From contig CAKRAT010000047.1 in assembly GCA_934295165.1 (NCBI GenBank), positions 1 through 16,672 on the forward strand: 16,672 bases of DNA, given 5' to 3'. Origin of the DNA: an uncultured Dorea sp. (GTDB lineage: Bacteria > Bacillota > Clostridia > Lachnospirales > Lachnospiraceae). Positions 1 to 7,356 of the stretch are shown piece after piece (the first letter of the stretch is position 1; each line of letters begins with the position of its first letter). The notes below the pieces were generated by a model. It saw only the letters and a list, made by a program, of their open reading frames with translations, was not told the origin of the DNA and searched no databases. Position numbers and translations under genes: made by a program.

Positions 1-34
1 TTGGTTTATAATTAGTGATATTCGATGTGTTCAT
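1..34 (-). CDS. 5' end of a gene running out of the window (function uncertain)
   Basis: Only the first 11 codons are visible, read as MNTSNITNYKP. The start is well supported: an ATG at 34-32 follows a GGAGG at 46-42 with a 7-base spacer, and a sigma-A type promoter lies just upstream. The fragment is too short to identify. The N-terminus faintly resembles the 'NYKPKEFA' opening of IS607-type serine recombinases with a MerR-like DNA-binding domain, but this is a memory-based guess. If it is right, the left part of the window is the edge of an IS607-like element. Confidence 0.5.
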   Translation of the reverse strand, partial: MNTSNITNYKP

Positions 35-54
35 AGCAATACCTCCATGAGCAC

Positions 55-83
55 ATTTTAACACATTTAATCACTAACATCAA
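55..83 (-). promoter_or_regulatory. Sigma-A type promoter for the gene leaving at position 1
   Basis: On the minus strand, -35 TTGATG (83-78) and -10 TAAAAT (60-55) are separated by exactly 17 bases, upstream of a strong ribosome binding site and ATG. The -35 overlaps a dyad, AACAT-TG-ATGTT, which could be an operator. Function is inferred from the match to consensus and the spacing. Confidence 0.6.
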
Positions 84-156
84 TGTTATCGATTACTTAA
101 AAATCCTCCTCTGATTCTGTCTAAAAATGTATTTTCTCGTATAATATACTATCATA

Positions 157-603
157 TCAACTAATAGAAGTCCATAATTTCACACCAATTATTCCCATAG
201 CCAGAAACGGACCGAGCGCAAAACTGTCTTTCCGCCCCATCCTTCCCGTCACAAGCATATATCCCGCATATACACCTCCTAATATAATTCCGGCTCCAGC
301 CGACATCACGATATTCCGATAACCAAGCAGGAATCCCGATGCTCCCATCAGTTTAACATCACCGCCTCCGAAGCCGCCTTTCAATAATACAGTCAGGATA
401 AGCATCGGCATCGAAATAATGCCAGCTCCCAGGATACGGCTTCCCATCGGCTCCCCCATCTGGAACAATATTTCCAGACAGGCAAGGAGCAGGGTAGCGC
501 CATGTGTCCATGGTTCTATCTTCTGCTCCTTTCTGTCTGTATATGCGATACGGCAGAGAACCAGCAGGTATGCTGCTTCTATTCCCCATTCAACATATTT
601 CAA
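157..603 (-). CDS. Minimal type IV prepilin peptidase (A24 family, no methylase domain)
   Basis: A 148-residue, strongly hydrophobic membrane protein. It carries the two aspartates expected of A24 aspartyl peptidases: D23 in TDRKEQKI and D82 in the GGGDVKLMG motif (residues 79-87), plus the FALGPFLAMG stretch near 128-137. This family cleaves the leader of prepilins or pseudopilins at the inner face of the membrane. The N-terminal cysteine-rich methylase region of PilD/ComC is absent, so it resembles the short CpaA/TadV type. The start is TTG (603-601): an in-frame TAA directly precedes it, and GGAG lies 11 bases upstream, which is rather far. It follows the secreted hydrolase gene by 30 bases, so the two are probably co-transcribed. 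No pilin gene is in the window, so its substrate is unknown. Confidence 0.85.
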   Translation of the reverse strand: MKYVEWGIEAAYLLVLCRIAYTDRKEQKIEPWTHGATLLLACLEILFQMGEPMGSRILGAGIISMPMLILTVLLKGGFGGGDVKLMGASGFLLGYRNIVMSAGAGIILGGVYAGYMLVTGRMGRKDSFALGPFLAMGIIGVKLWTSIS

Positions 604-633
604 TTATTTTTTGTCTCCTTTTCCATGTACATC

Positions 634-1842
634 CTAATAACATTTCTTACATGGTTCCAGCCCCTGCGCTTCTGCTTCCGCCCTCGTCTCTTCTTTCGCT
701 GTATCCGGATTCATATTACCACAATGATTTGTCTTATGATATTTGGTTCCGGTTGCAGATACCCACACATGATCGCCCTCCGTAGTTTGTGGTGCTGACT
801 GCTGTACTGCCGGTGCACTTCCCGCTGACTGCTGTGTCTGCTGCGTCTGTACACGCTGCCCTGCGCTTTGCACTGTACTCTGGCTGTTCTGCATCTCCGC
901 CGTACTCTGTGTTCCCTGATCCGACTCATCTCCTGGTGTATAATCATTACACGGTGCCACGCTCCAGTTCAGATTCTTTCCATCGCTGGTCACAACAACC
1001 GTTCCCTGTTTGTCTGTCCTGTACACCTGGATCTCCATACTCTGAAGTTTATCCATAGTATCTTTATCCGGATGTCCGTATTTATTATCCCTGCCGCAGC
1101 TGATCACCGCATATTCCGGCACCGTCTTCTGCAGGAAATCCCACGATGTTGCCGTTGCGGATCCATGGTGTCCCGGCACGAGTACATCACAGCTTAAGTC
1201 GATGCCGGAGCTGCACATTGCCGCTTCACTTTCATGCTCCGCATCTCCGGTAAATACAAAACTGTTCCCGCCGTTCACCAGCTTAATTGCCACCGAATTG
1301 TTATTGCTGCCTTTCGCCTCTATCTTCTTCGGTGCAAGGATCTCAAAAGAACCGCTTCCGAATTTGTATGTCTTCCCGACTGCCGGATGCTTCATCTTAA
1401 GGCCGTCTGCTTTTACCGCTTTGACAAATGACTTATATAACTTGCTGTTATGTACATAATTACTGGATATGACATATTTCACATCGAATGCATTCAGGCA
1501 TCCGATCAGTCCTGCCATGTGATCTGCATCGTAATGGCTGCTGATCAGATAATCTATCTTCGTCACTCCCTGTTCTTTCAGATATGAAACTACAAATCTT
1601 GATGTCTTCCTGTCGCCGCCGTCATAGATCAGATTCTTTCCTTCCGACTGTACCAGTATCGACAGTCCCTGTCCGACATCCAGGAAATGTACTTTCATCT
1701 CGCCGGATTGTGTAACCGTATTATTTTCTGCCGCCTGCACAGGCATCCGGATTCCGGCACCTGCCATTGCAAGCACTATAAAAAGCGGGATCAGCACTGC
1801 TGCCAGCTGCTGTCTCCACGTTCGTTTCCATATTTGTTTCAT
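634..1842 (-). CDS. Secreted ComEC-like metallo-beta-lactamase-fold hydrolase with C-terminal Cys/His motif
   Basis: 402 residues. A basic N-terminus and hydrophobic segment (about 12-30) ending near VQA-A (35-38) form a signal peptide. The hydrolase domain (about 48-295) begins with FLDVGQG, has the metal-binding SSHYDADH motif (101-108; H103, D105, D107, H108), FTGDAE (197-202) and PGHHGS (223-228). This is the subclass seen in the extracellular part of ComEC/Rec2, whose enzymes act on phosphodiesters such as DNA. A Gln/Ser/Thr-rich linker (about 303-355) leads to a short C-terminal module with H369, H373, C374, C398 and C401, like a small zinc-binding tail found on other secreted clostridial proteins. 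The start has GGGGAA about 7 bases upstream. The substrate is not known; a nuclease role is inference. Confidence 0.85.
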   Translation of the reverse strand: MKQIWKRTWRQQLAAVLIPLFIVLAMAGAGIRMPVQAAENNTVTQSGEMKVHFLDVGQGLSILVQSEGKNLIYDGGDRKTSRFVVSYLKEQGVTKIDYLISSHYDADHMAGLIGCLNAFDVKYVISSNYVHNSKLYKSFVKAVKADGLKMKHPAVGKTYKFGSGSFEILAPKKIEAKGSNNNSVAIKLVNGGNSFVFTGDAEHESEAAMCSSGIDLSCDVLVPGHHGSATATSWDFLQKTVPEYAVISCGRDNKYGHPDKDTMDKLQSMEIQVYRTDKQGTVVVTSDGKNLNWSVAPCNDYTPGDESDQGTQSTAEMQNSQSTVQSAGQRVQTQQTQQSAGSAPAVQQSAPQTTEGDHVWVSATGTKYHKTNHCGNMNPDTAKEETRAEAEAQGLEPCKKCY

Positions 1843-1873
1843 CTTTTTCTTCCCCTTTCACACCTACACCATT

Positions 1874-1902
1874 ATTATACACGAATTTCCTGTCTCTGTG
1901 TA
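1874..1902 (-). promoter_or_regulatory. Probable promoter of the secreted hydrolase gene
   Basis: Minus strand: -10 TATAAT (1879-1874) is a perfect match, and -35 TACACA (1902-1897, 4 of 6) sits 17 bases upstream. It lies about 30 bases before the ATG at 1842. Confidence 0.5.
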
Positions 1903-1977
1903 TCCCTGCAGATTCTCTTTCAAACTTTGATATCTACAGAAACTGCCACTGGCAATTCCTTACGAACGCATGGCAAT

Positions 1978-2005
1978 AAAAAAAGAACCCTCTTCCAAGG
2001 ATTCT
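1978..2005 (-). terminator. Rho-independent terminator of tRNA-Thr
   Basis: Minus strand: stem AGAATCC / GGGTTCT (7 pairs including one G-T) with an 8-base loop, followed by seven T. It lies 10 bases past the tRNA 3' end and isolates the tRNA from the hydrolase gene downstream. Confidence 0.8.
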
Positions 2006-2015
2006 CTAAAAACAA

Positions 2016-2088
2016 AGCTGGAAATCGGACTTGAACCGACGACCCCTTCATTACGAGTGAAGTGCTCTACCGACTGAGCTATTCCAGC
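2016..2088 (-). tRNA. tRNA-Thr (anticodon CGT)
   Basis: A 73-base cloverleaf on the minus strand: acceptor stem GCTGGAA / TTCCAGC, D arm GCTC/GAGC, anticodon stem CTTCA / TGAAG around loop CTCGTAA, variable loop GGGTC, and T arm GTCGG-TTCAAGT-CCGAT. The anticodon CGT reads ACG (Thr). The base after the acceptor stem is T and the CCA end is not encoded. It is transcribed alone: a promoter lies about 27 bases upstream and a terminator follows. Confidence 0.95.
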
Positions 2089-2114
2089 ATGTGCCTATGA
2101 CAGCCACGAATATA

Positions 2115-2142
2115 ATTATACCTCATTTTACCATATTTGCAA
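2115..2142 (-). promoter_or_regulatory. Promoter of tRNA-Thr
   Basis: Minus strand: -35 TTGCAA (2142-2137), 16-base spacer, -10 TATAAT (2120-2115, perfect). The predicted start lies about 20 bases before the mature tRNA end. Confidence 0.65.
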
Positions 2143-2155
2143 GTACTTTTTCAGG

Positions 2156-2299
2156 AAAATGTGTAGTAAATTACACATTTTGTTACTGTTCACATGCTGT
2201 GTGAACAGTAACACGGATTTTGCCAATGCTTCGCATTCTAAATTGGCAAAATCCACAACCACTACTGTATCATACGGAATTTTCAGTTCAGAAAATTCC
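2156..2299. repeat. Cluster of four perfect inverted repeats after mscS
   Basis: Four consecutive perfect hairpins fill the mscS-tRNA gap. (a) 2156-2165 pairs with 2172-2181, AAAATGTGTA / TACACATTTT. (b) 2182-2194 pairs with 2200-2212, GTTACTGTTCACA / TGTGAACAGTAAC, loop TGCTG. (c) 2215-2227 pairs with 2242-2254, GGATTTTGCCAAT / ATTGGCAAAATCC. (d) 2276-2284 pairs with 2291-2299, GGAATTTTC / GAAAATTCC, touching the mscS stop codon. Together they probably end the mscS transcript, though none has a classical run of T after it. The perfect pairing and the recurrence of the TGTGAACAGTA word suggest dispersed repeats rather than a simple terminator. Confidence 0.8.
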
Positions 2300-3207
2300 T
2301 ACCTGTGAACAGTATCCGCACTGTCTTTCATATGTACTGCCATCTGTGGATATGGAATCTCGATTCCGTTCTCATCCAGTAAGATCTTGATTTCTTCCAG
2401 AAGTCTCCATCTGGTTTCCCAGTATTCCTCATTCTTCACCCACGCACGGATACCAAGTAGGACCGCGCTGTCTGCCAGTTCATGGACGAATACATTGATC
2501 TGTTCATTCTTGATGATGCATTCATCTTTGATGAGCAGATTTTCAATCACTGATTTTGCCTGACGGATATCCGCATCATAAGAAATTCCTACACGCAGAT
2601 CCAACTGTCGTTCGTCCTTTGCCGTTGCATTAGTAATGCTGTTATTGGTCAGCATTCCGTTCGGGATTACGATCGTCTTATTGTCGATCGTACTAAGCTT
2701 GGTATAGAAGATTTGGATTTCTTTAACTGTTCCTTCTTTTCCGTTCGTATCTTCAATAATATAATCTCCAACCACGAATGGTTTCAGCAGAAGAATCAGC
2801 ACACCTCCCGCAAAGTTGGAAAGGCTTCCCTGTAATGCAAGGCCGATTGCCACACCACCTGATGCCATCAGTGCTGCCACGGAAGTCGTATCGAAACCAA
2901 GGCTGGAGATCAGACTAAAGATCAGAAGAGCATAAAGTCCGTATTTCAAAAGTGAATCAACGAACTGTTCTACACCTTTATCCGCTCCGGATCGTTCAAA
3001 TGAACGTCTGACAATCTTGCGTATCCATTTTATCACCAGTCTTCCGACAAAGAATGCCACCAGTGCCGCCAACACTTCCAACCCAAACGTGATCATTCCA
3101 GGAATACTTTCCTGTATATACTGTGTCAGATGGTTTACCTGCTTAACCGCTTCCTGAGTTGCATCAGTCACTTCCTGCGTCGTATCTGCGATTGTCGTAT
3201 CTGTCAT
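2299..3207 (-). CDS. mscS: Small-conductance mechanosensitive channel (MscS family)
   Basis: 302 residues, the usual size for a three-helix MscS. After a polar, Thr-rich N-terminus, hydrophobic helices lie at about 36-58 and 86-104. The pore helix region (about 110-140) reads ASGGVAIGLALQGSLSNFAG, followed by the family hallmark KPFVVGDYI (142-150) and the beta domain with IPNGMLTN (181-188). Such channels open under membrane tension to release solutes during osmotic downshock. It follows pgeF by 24 bases and has a GAGGAG ribosome binding site, so it is the last gene of the lepB-to-mscS run. Its final codons coincide with a copy of a repeated word (2304-2314), so the C-terminal end may have been remodelled by a repeat. 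Confidence 0.92.
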   Translation of the reverse strand: MTDTTIADTTQEVTDATQEAVKQVNHLTQYIQESIPGMITFGLEVLAALVAFFVGRLVIKWIRKIVRRSFERSGADKGVEQFVDSLLKYGLYALLIFSLISSLGFDTTSVAALMASGGVAIGLALQGSLSNFAGGVLILLLKPFVVGDYIIEDTNGKEGTVKEIQIFYTKLSTIDNKTIVIPNGMLTNNSITNATAKDERQLDLRVGISYDADIRQAKSVIENLLIKDECIIKNEQINVFVHELADSAVLLGIRAWVKNEEYWETRWRLLEEIKILLDENGIEIPYPQMAVHMKDSADTVHR

Positions 3208-3231
3208 ATATTATACTCCTCTCGTTTTCTC

Positions 3232-4065
3232 TTATTTCAGCGCAAGGAATGCGCTTACATTCCCCCTCTTGTCTCCTGTTGTTCTGTGCGAGAACAGAAT
3301 ATCCGGATTGCAGTGTGTACACACATTCGTCACTGCAATATGTTCTTTCAGAATCCCGGCTTCCCGGAATATAAGCTCGTTGGCGCGCCAGAGATTCAGC
3401 TGGTATTTTCCATTGTCTTTTTTATAATATAATTCCGGCCAGAACTTTTCTTCAAAGCTCTTCTGGAATTCCAGAATCACATCTTCACTTACCTCATAAC
3501 AGTCCTGACAAATAGACGGACCGATTGCCGCAAGGATGTCTTTCGGATCGGAACCATACGTTTTCTGCATCAGCTCCACCGTAACCTTCCCCATCTTTCC
3601 GACCGTTCCACGCCATCCGGAATGCGACAGACCGATTGCCTTTTTCACCGGATCTACAAAATACAGCGGGACACAGTCTGCATAGAATGTCACCAGACAG
3701 ATTCCCGGCACATTCGTAATCATTCCATCTGTTTCCTGGAATCTTTTTCCCTTATCTTCTGCCTTTACCACGGCCACATTGGTTGTATGTGTCTGATTGG
3801 TAAATGTCATGTCTTCCGGATTTACACCGATGGCCTTAGCGATCCTCCTCTGATTCTCTCTGACATCTTCCGGATTATCCCCTCTGGTCGTACTGATATT
3901 CATCGTTGCCCAGCAGCCTTTGCTGACTCCTCCGAGTCTGGTAGAAAACCCGTGGTTCACGATTCCGGTCTCTTCCAGCATCGGATAACTTAAGAACGGG
4001 ACACCTGCCACTTCTTTTTCATCAAATATATGTTCCTGATTTTTATAATGTAAGCCCAGACTCAT
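3232..4065 (-). CDS. pgeF: Peptidoglycan editing factor / YfiH (laccase-domain) family protein
   Basis: 277 residues, typical family length. Metal-ligand residues are visible: H93 in TNQTHTTNV (89-97), C131 in FYADCVPLYF (127-136) and H148 in GLSHSGWRGTV (145-155). Other hallmarks are IGPSICQDCYEV (181-192) and the C-terminal CTHCNPDILFSHR (249-261). Bacterial members remove misincorporated Ser-bearing muropeptide precursors during wall synthesis, and some have purine nucleoside hydrolytic or phosphorolytic activity like human LACC1/FAMIN. The older 'polyphenol oxidase' name is probably misleading. AAAGGATG lies just upstream of the ATG. It sits 33 bases after yraN and 24 before mscS, consistent with one operon. 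Confidence 0.9.
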   Translation of the reverse strand: MSLGLHYKNQEHIFDEKEVAGVPFLSYPMLEETGIVNHGFSTRLGGVSKGCWATMNISTTRGDNPEDVRENQRRIAKAIGVNPEDMTFTNQTHTTNVAVVKAEDKGKRFQETDGMITNVPGICLVTFYADCVPLYFVDPVKKAIGLSHSGWRGTVGKMGKVTVELMQKTYGSDPKDILAAIGPSICQDCYEVSEDVILEFQKSFEEKFWPELYYKKDNGKYQLNLWRANELIFREAGILKEHIAVTNVCTHCNPDILFSHRTTGDKRGNVSAFLALK

Positions 4066-4098
4066 GCTGTCTTCATCCTTTCTGTTTTCGGATATTCC

Positions 4099-4476
4099 CT
4101 ATCCGATGTAATCAAATGCATCCCGGTAAAGGGTTACAGTATGATTTTCTATACTTACCACATCAAACCGGCATGGTACATCGTCTATTCCGTTTACCGT
4201 CATATAATAAAGTGCACATTTGGAAATGACTCTTTGTTTTGCCGGATTCACCGCCTCGTACGGATGCCCTTTTTTGTCATCAGTGCGGTATTTCACTTCA
4301 CAGAAGACCAGATATTCCCCGTCCTTTGCTATGATATCAATCTCACCCGGTTTGCACCGGTAATTGTATTCCAGGACCTTATATCCTTCCTGTTCCAGAT
4401 ATGCGCCGGCAAGCCGTTCATAACAGCTTCCAACCTCCCGGTTATTCTTATGTATTTTTTCTGCAGTATCTGCCAT
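4099..4476 (-). CDS. yraN: YraN/UPF0102 family nuclease-fold protein
   Basis: 125 residues, full length for the family. It has the restriction-endonuclease-like pattern: E20 near the N-terminus, GEIDIIA (44-50) with E45 and D47, then FCEVKYR (58-64) with E60 and K62. The exact role is not established in general; homologues are linked to DNA processing. It follows rnhB by 18 bases, a pairing common in bacteria. GGGAGA precedes the ATG by 5 bases. Confidence 0.88.
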   Translation of the reverse strand: MADTAEKIHKNNREVGSCYERLAGAYLEQEGYKVLEYNYRCKPGEIDIIAKDGEYLVFCEVKYRTDDKKGHPYEAVNPAKQRVISKCALYYMTVNGIDDVPCRFDVVSIENHTVTLYRDAFDYIG

Positions 4477-4494
4477 ATGTCTCCCGAATATATT

Positions 4495-5154
4495 TTATAT
4501 ATATTTTTTTATAAATGTCATTCTGTGGATCGGTGATGGTCCCAATTCTTTCAACCCTTCGATATGCTTCTTTGTGCCGTATCCTTTGTTACCCGCAAAA
4601 TCATAGCCCGGAAGGATCTCATCATACTCCACCATCAGACGGTCCCTGGTTACTTTCGCAATAATGCTTGCAGCCGCAATGGATACACTCTTGGCATCTC
4701 CTTTGATGATCGGCACCTGCGGAATCTCTACACCGGGTATGGTCACCGCATCATTCAACAACAGATCCGGCTGGACTTTCAGATTAGCGATTGCCATCCT
4801 CATTGCTTCATAAGTCGCCTGCAGGATATTGATCTCATCGATCCTTGCCGGACTCACTACACCGATTCCCGTTGCCACTGCCCGTTCCATAATTTCCTCA
4901 TACAGCGCTTCTCTTTTCTTTTCCGAAAGCTTCTTTGAATCATTCAGATACAGGATCGGATCATCTTTCGGCAGAATGACTGCACCTGCAACCACCGGAC
5001 CGGCGAACGGACCACGGCCGACTTCATCAATTCCACAGATATACTGACAGTCACTGTGCTCCCTTTCATAGACACTCATGGCCTCTGTCCGTTCCAGTTC
5101 TTTCTGCAGTTTTTCCTGTTGTTTTTTCAGTTTTTCTTCTTCTCTTTTATTCAT
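4495..5154 (-). CDS. rnhB: Ribonuclease HII
   Basis: 219 residues. It cleaves the RNA strand of RNA-DNA hybrids and starts removal of ribonucleotides built into DNA. A charged helical extension (1-30) precedes the catalytic domain. The four acidic active-site residues can be placed: D43 and E44 in GIDEVGRGPFAGP (41-53), D135 in LLLNDAV, and D153 in KGDAKSVSIAAASIIAKV. The C-terminal NKGYGTKKH (189-197) and GPSPIHR (205-211) motifs are intact. The ATG overlaps the end of the upstream lepB by 8 bases, so the two genes are translationally coupled. Confidence 0.95.
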   Translation of the reverse strand: MNKREEEKLKKQQEKLQKELERTEAMSVYEREHSDCQYICGIDEVGRGPFAGPVVAGAVILPKDDPILYLNDSKKLSEKKREALYEEIMERAVATGIGVVSPARIDEINILQATYEAMRMAIANLKVQPDLLLNDAVTIPGVEIPQVPIIKGDAKSVSIAAASIIAKVTRDRLMVEYDEILPGYDFAGNKGYGTKKHIEGLKELGPSPIHRMTFIKKYI

Positions 5155-5713
5155 GTCGGATCACTCCTATACTATCGAACGGATAGATACGCATCCATGC
5201 CCTTCCGATCAGGTCACTTCTTTTCAGCACACCGACACTTGGATCCCTGCTGTCCATGCTGTGATTACGGTTATCACCCATCACAAAGTACTCATCTTCT
5301 CCAAGCGTAACCGGTTCAGCCGCCGTCTGCGGATTATTAATCCGTTCTTTTCCATAGATATCACTGGTCAGCTGTTCTCCGTTAATGTACACATATCCAT
5401 CCTGAATCTGCACCGTTTCTCCCGGCATCCCTATGATACGTTTGATATAATAAGTGTCTTCTTCATATTTATATGGAAATACAATAATATCATATCTCTT
5501 CGGATCTCTGAAACGATAACTGATCTTATCCACGATCAGATTATCCCCGTTTTGCAGAGTCGTCTCCATAGAAGACCCGCTTACCATCGTCCGCTGTCCG
5601 ACAAACGTAATGATCAGGTAAGTTAATCCAATAATAATCAGTATATATACAAGCCAGCCGCCCAGTTCACCCAGGATGCTGTCCTCTTCTTCTCTCCTTG
5701 AACGTCTAGACAT
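5147..5713 (-). CDS. lepB: Signal peptidase I (first of two paralogues)
   Basis: 188 residues. It removes signal peptides from exported proteins at the outer face of the membrane. A single membrane anchor lies at about 20-38. The Ser/Lys dyad is S48 in SGSSMETT (45-52) and K91 in YYIKRIIGMPGE (88-99), and the box E motif GDNRNHSMDSR (146-156) is intact. It overlaps rnhB by 8 bases and lies 20 bases after rbgA. AAGGGA lies about 14 bases before the ATG, so the ribosome binding site is weak. A second lepB lies on the other side of rbgA. Confidence 0.94.
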   Translation of the reverse strand: MSRRSRREEEDSILGELGGWLVYILIIIGLTYLIITFVGQRTMVSGSSMETTLQNGDNLIVDKISYRFRDPKRYDIIVFPYKYEEDTYYIKRIIGMPGETVQIQDGYVYINGEQLTSDIYGKERINNPQTAAEPVTLGEDEYFVMGDNRNHSMDSRDPSVGVLKRSDLIGRAWMRIYPFDSIGVIRHE

Positions 5714-5733
5714 ATTCTTTTGTTTTTTCCCTT

Positions 5734-6582
5734 CTAGTATGCAGCCGGATATTCCAGCGTCAGTCTTCCGAGACGTCCGTTTCGGAAATCATCCATCAAC
5801 AGAACAGATGCTTTCTCTGTATCCAGTTCATTTCCTCGTACCATGCAGTGTCTGCTCTCGGCAATCTTCGCGATCATGCCATACGGATCCTCATCTTCTT
5901 CTACATTATATTTGCCTTCCAGTACTCCCGGGTAATTCTCATTCATGAACTTCACAAGTTCTGCTGCCAGTTCTTCTGTCTGCAGGATCTCATCCTTGAT
6001 CGAGCCGATGAATGCAAGCTTCAGTCCCACAGCCTGATCTTCGAATCTCGGCCACAGGATTCCCGGTGTATCCAGAAGTTCTACATTTTTATTCAGGCGG
6101 ATCCACTGTTTCCCCTTTGTAACACCCGGTTTATTTCCGGTCTTTGCACAGGCTTTTCCTGCCAGGGCGTTGATAAATGTTGACTTTCCGACATTCGGGA
6201 TTCCGACTACCATCGCCCTTACCGGACGGTTCAGGATTCCACGCTTTCTGTCTCGTTCAATCTTTTCTTTACATGCTTCCTGGATTACACCGTTGATCGA
6301 CTTGATCCCACCGCCTTTTTTGGAATTTACCTTCACAACAGAGAATCCTTTTTCACGGAAATATTCTGACCAGGCATCGTTCCATTTATCTTCGGCAAGA
6401 TCCGACTTATTCAGAAGGATCAGTCTTGCTTTATTCTTTCCCAGTTCGTCAATGTCCGGGTTCCTGCTGCTGATCGGCACTCTGGCATCAACCAGTTCAA
6501 TCACCAGATCGATTAACTTGATATTCTCCTGCATCATGCGTTTTGCTTTCGTCATGTGCCCTGGATACCATTGAAAATGCAT
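5734..6582 (-). CDS. rbgA: Ribosome biogenesis GTPase RbgA (YlqF)
   Basis: 282 residues, normal length. It is a circularly permuted GTPase, shown by motif order: G4 NKSD (58-61), the SKKG region of G5 (87-90), then G1 GIPNVGKST (127-135), G2 around T155 and G3 DTPG (171-174). The N-terminal WYPGHMTKAKR is a family signature. In Bacillus subtilis RbgA is essential for late 50S assembly, including incorporation of L16. That matches its neighbours here: rplS and the rimM/trmD block upstream. GGAG lies about 9 bases before the ATG. Confidence 0.95.
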   Translation of the reverse strand: MHFQWYPGHMTKAKRMMQENIKLIDLVIELVDARVPISSRNPDIDELGKNKARLILLNKSDLAEDKWNDAWSEYFREKGFSVVKVNSKKGGGIKSINGVIQEACKEKIERDRKRGILNRPVRAMVVGIPNVGKSTFINALAGKACAKTGNKPGVTKGKQWIRLNKNVELLDTPGILWPRFEDQAVGLKLAFIGSIKDEILQTEELAAELVKFMNENYPGVLEGKYNVEEDEDPYGMIAKIAESRHCMVRGNELDTEKASVLLMDDFRNGRLGRLTLEYPAAY

Positions 6583-6648
6583 ATATATTTCTCCTCTTAA
6601 TTATCTCAATTCTATCTGTTTCATCTGTTATCTCTGACTTCTATTTTC

Positions 6649-7308
6649 TTACCGGATGAATCCGAAATCTTCTTTCGGTGATATCACAAACCACGCTTTA
6701 CCATAAATATACGAACGTTTTACTGCTCCGATATCAGCACTGCGGCTGTCTTCACTGTTCTCTCTGTTATCACCCATTACGAAATACTCATCCCCGCCAA
6801 GCTTTAATTTCTCTCCGGCAATTCCTGCCGTGCCTACTTTCGTCGTCTTATAATCTTCTTCTAATTTCTTTCCATCAATGTAGATTACATTTTCCAGAAT
6901 CTGCACCGTCTCTCCCGGAAGTCCTACGATACGCTTGGTATAATAATGAGAGTTTTCATTGCCCTTTGGCTTAAAGACGATAATGTCCCCCCGCTTTGGC
7001 GATGAAGCATTATATACGATACGGTCCACCAGAACTTTATCCGCATTCTTCAACACAGGATTCATAGAATCTCCTACCGTGCTGATCTGCTGTCCCCAGT
7101 ACCACACCGCAACAAATGCCACCAGACACGTAACTGCGATCTTAAAGATCCAACTTACAGCAGATACAATTTTTTCCATATTCAGATGAATCTTTTTCTT
7201 CGGCTTTGGAAGTTTCCCCAGTACTTTCTTCTTCGCATAACGTCTACGGTAACTTGATCGCCGGGATTTTCTTCTTTTTTCAAAATCCAGATTACTTCTG
7301 CGTCTCAT
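6649..7308 (-). CDS. lepB: Signal peptidase I (second paralogue, long basic N-terminus)
   Basis: 219 residues. The first 40 residues are strongly basic (many Arg and Lys), followed by one membrane helix (about 48-72). Catalytic residues are S81 in GDSMNP (79-84) and K125 in YYTKRIVGLPGE (122-133). The GDNRENSEDSR box (179-189) is complete. It is clearly related to the other lepB but diverged, especially in the N-terminus. AAGGGG precedes the ATG. It is the first gene after the rplS terminator, and no convincing promoter could be placed between them, so it may depend on readthrough or an unrecognised promoter. Confidence 0.93.
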   Translation of the reverse strand: MRRRSNLDFEKRRKSRRSSYRRRYAKKKVLGKLPKPKKKIHLNMEKIVSAVSWIFKIAVTCLVAFVAVWYWGQQISTVGDSMNPVLKNADKVLVDRIVYNASSPKRGDIIVFKPKGNENSHYYTKRIVGLPGETVQILENVIYIDGKKLEEDYKTTKVGTAGIAGEKLKLGGDEYFVMGDNRENSEDSRSADIGAVKRSYIYGKAWFVISPKEDFGFIR

Positions 7309-7328
7309 ACAATCCCCTTATGTCATAT

Positions 7329-7346
7329 ATGCAAAGAACTTTGCAT
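7329..7346. repeat. Perfect dyad in the leader of the second lepB
   Basis: ATGCAAAG-AA-CTTTGCAT is a perfect 8-base inverted repeat with a 2-base centre. It lies between the rplS terminator and the lepB ribosome binding site. It could be a protein-binding operator; as RNA the 2-base loop is tight. Confidence 0.6.
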
Positions 7347-7356
7347 ACTTTGATAC

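Noticed and set aside
1687-2034. Plus-strand open frame overlapping the hydrolase start and the tRNA
   Set aside because: It runs across a convincing tRNA gene, its terminator and a promoter on the other strand, and has a random-looking composition.
2156-2212. Simple Rho-independent terminator for mscS
   Set aside because: The stems are perfect but are not followed by a T run, and four in a row exceed what termination needs; kept as a repeat cluster instead.
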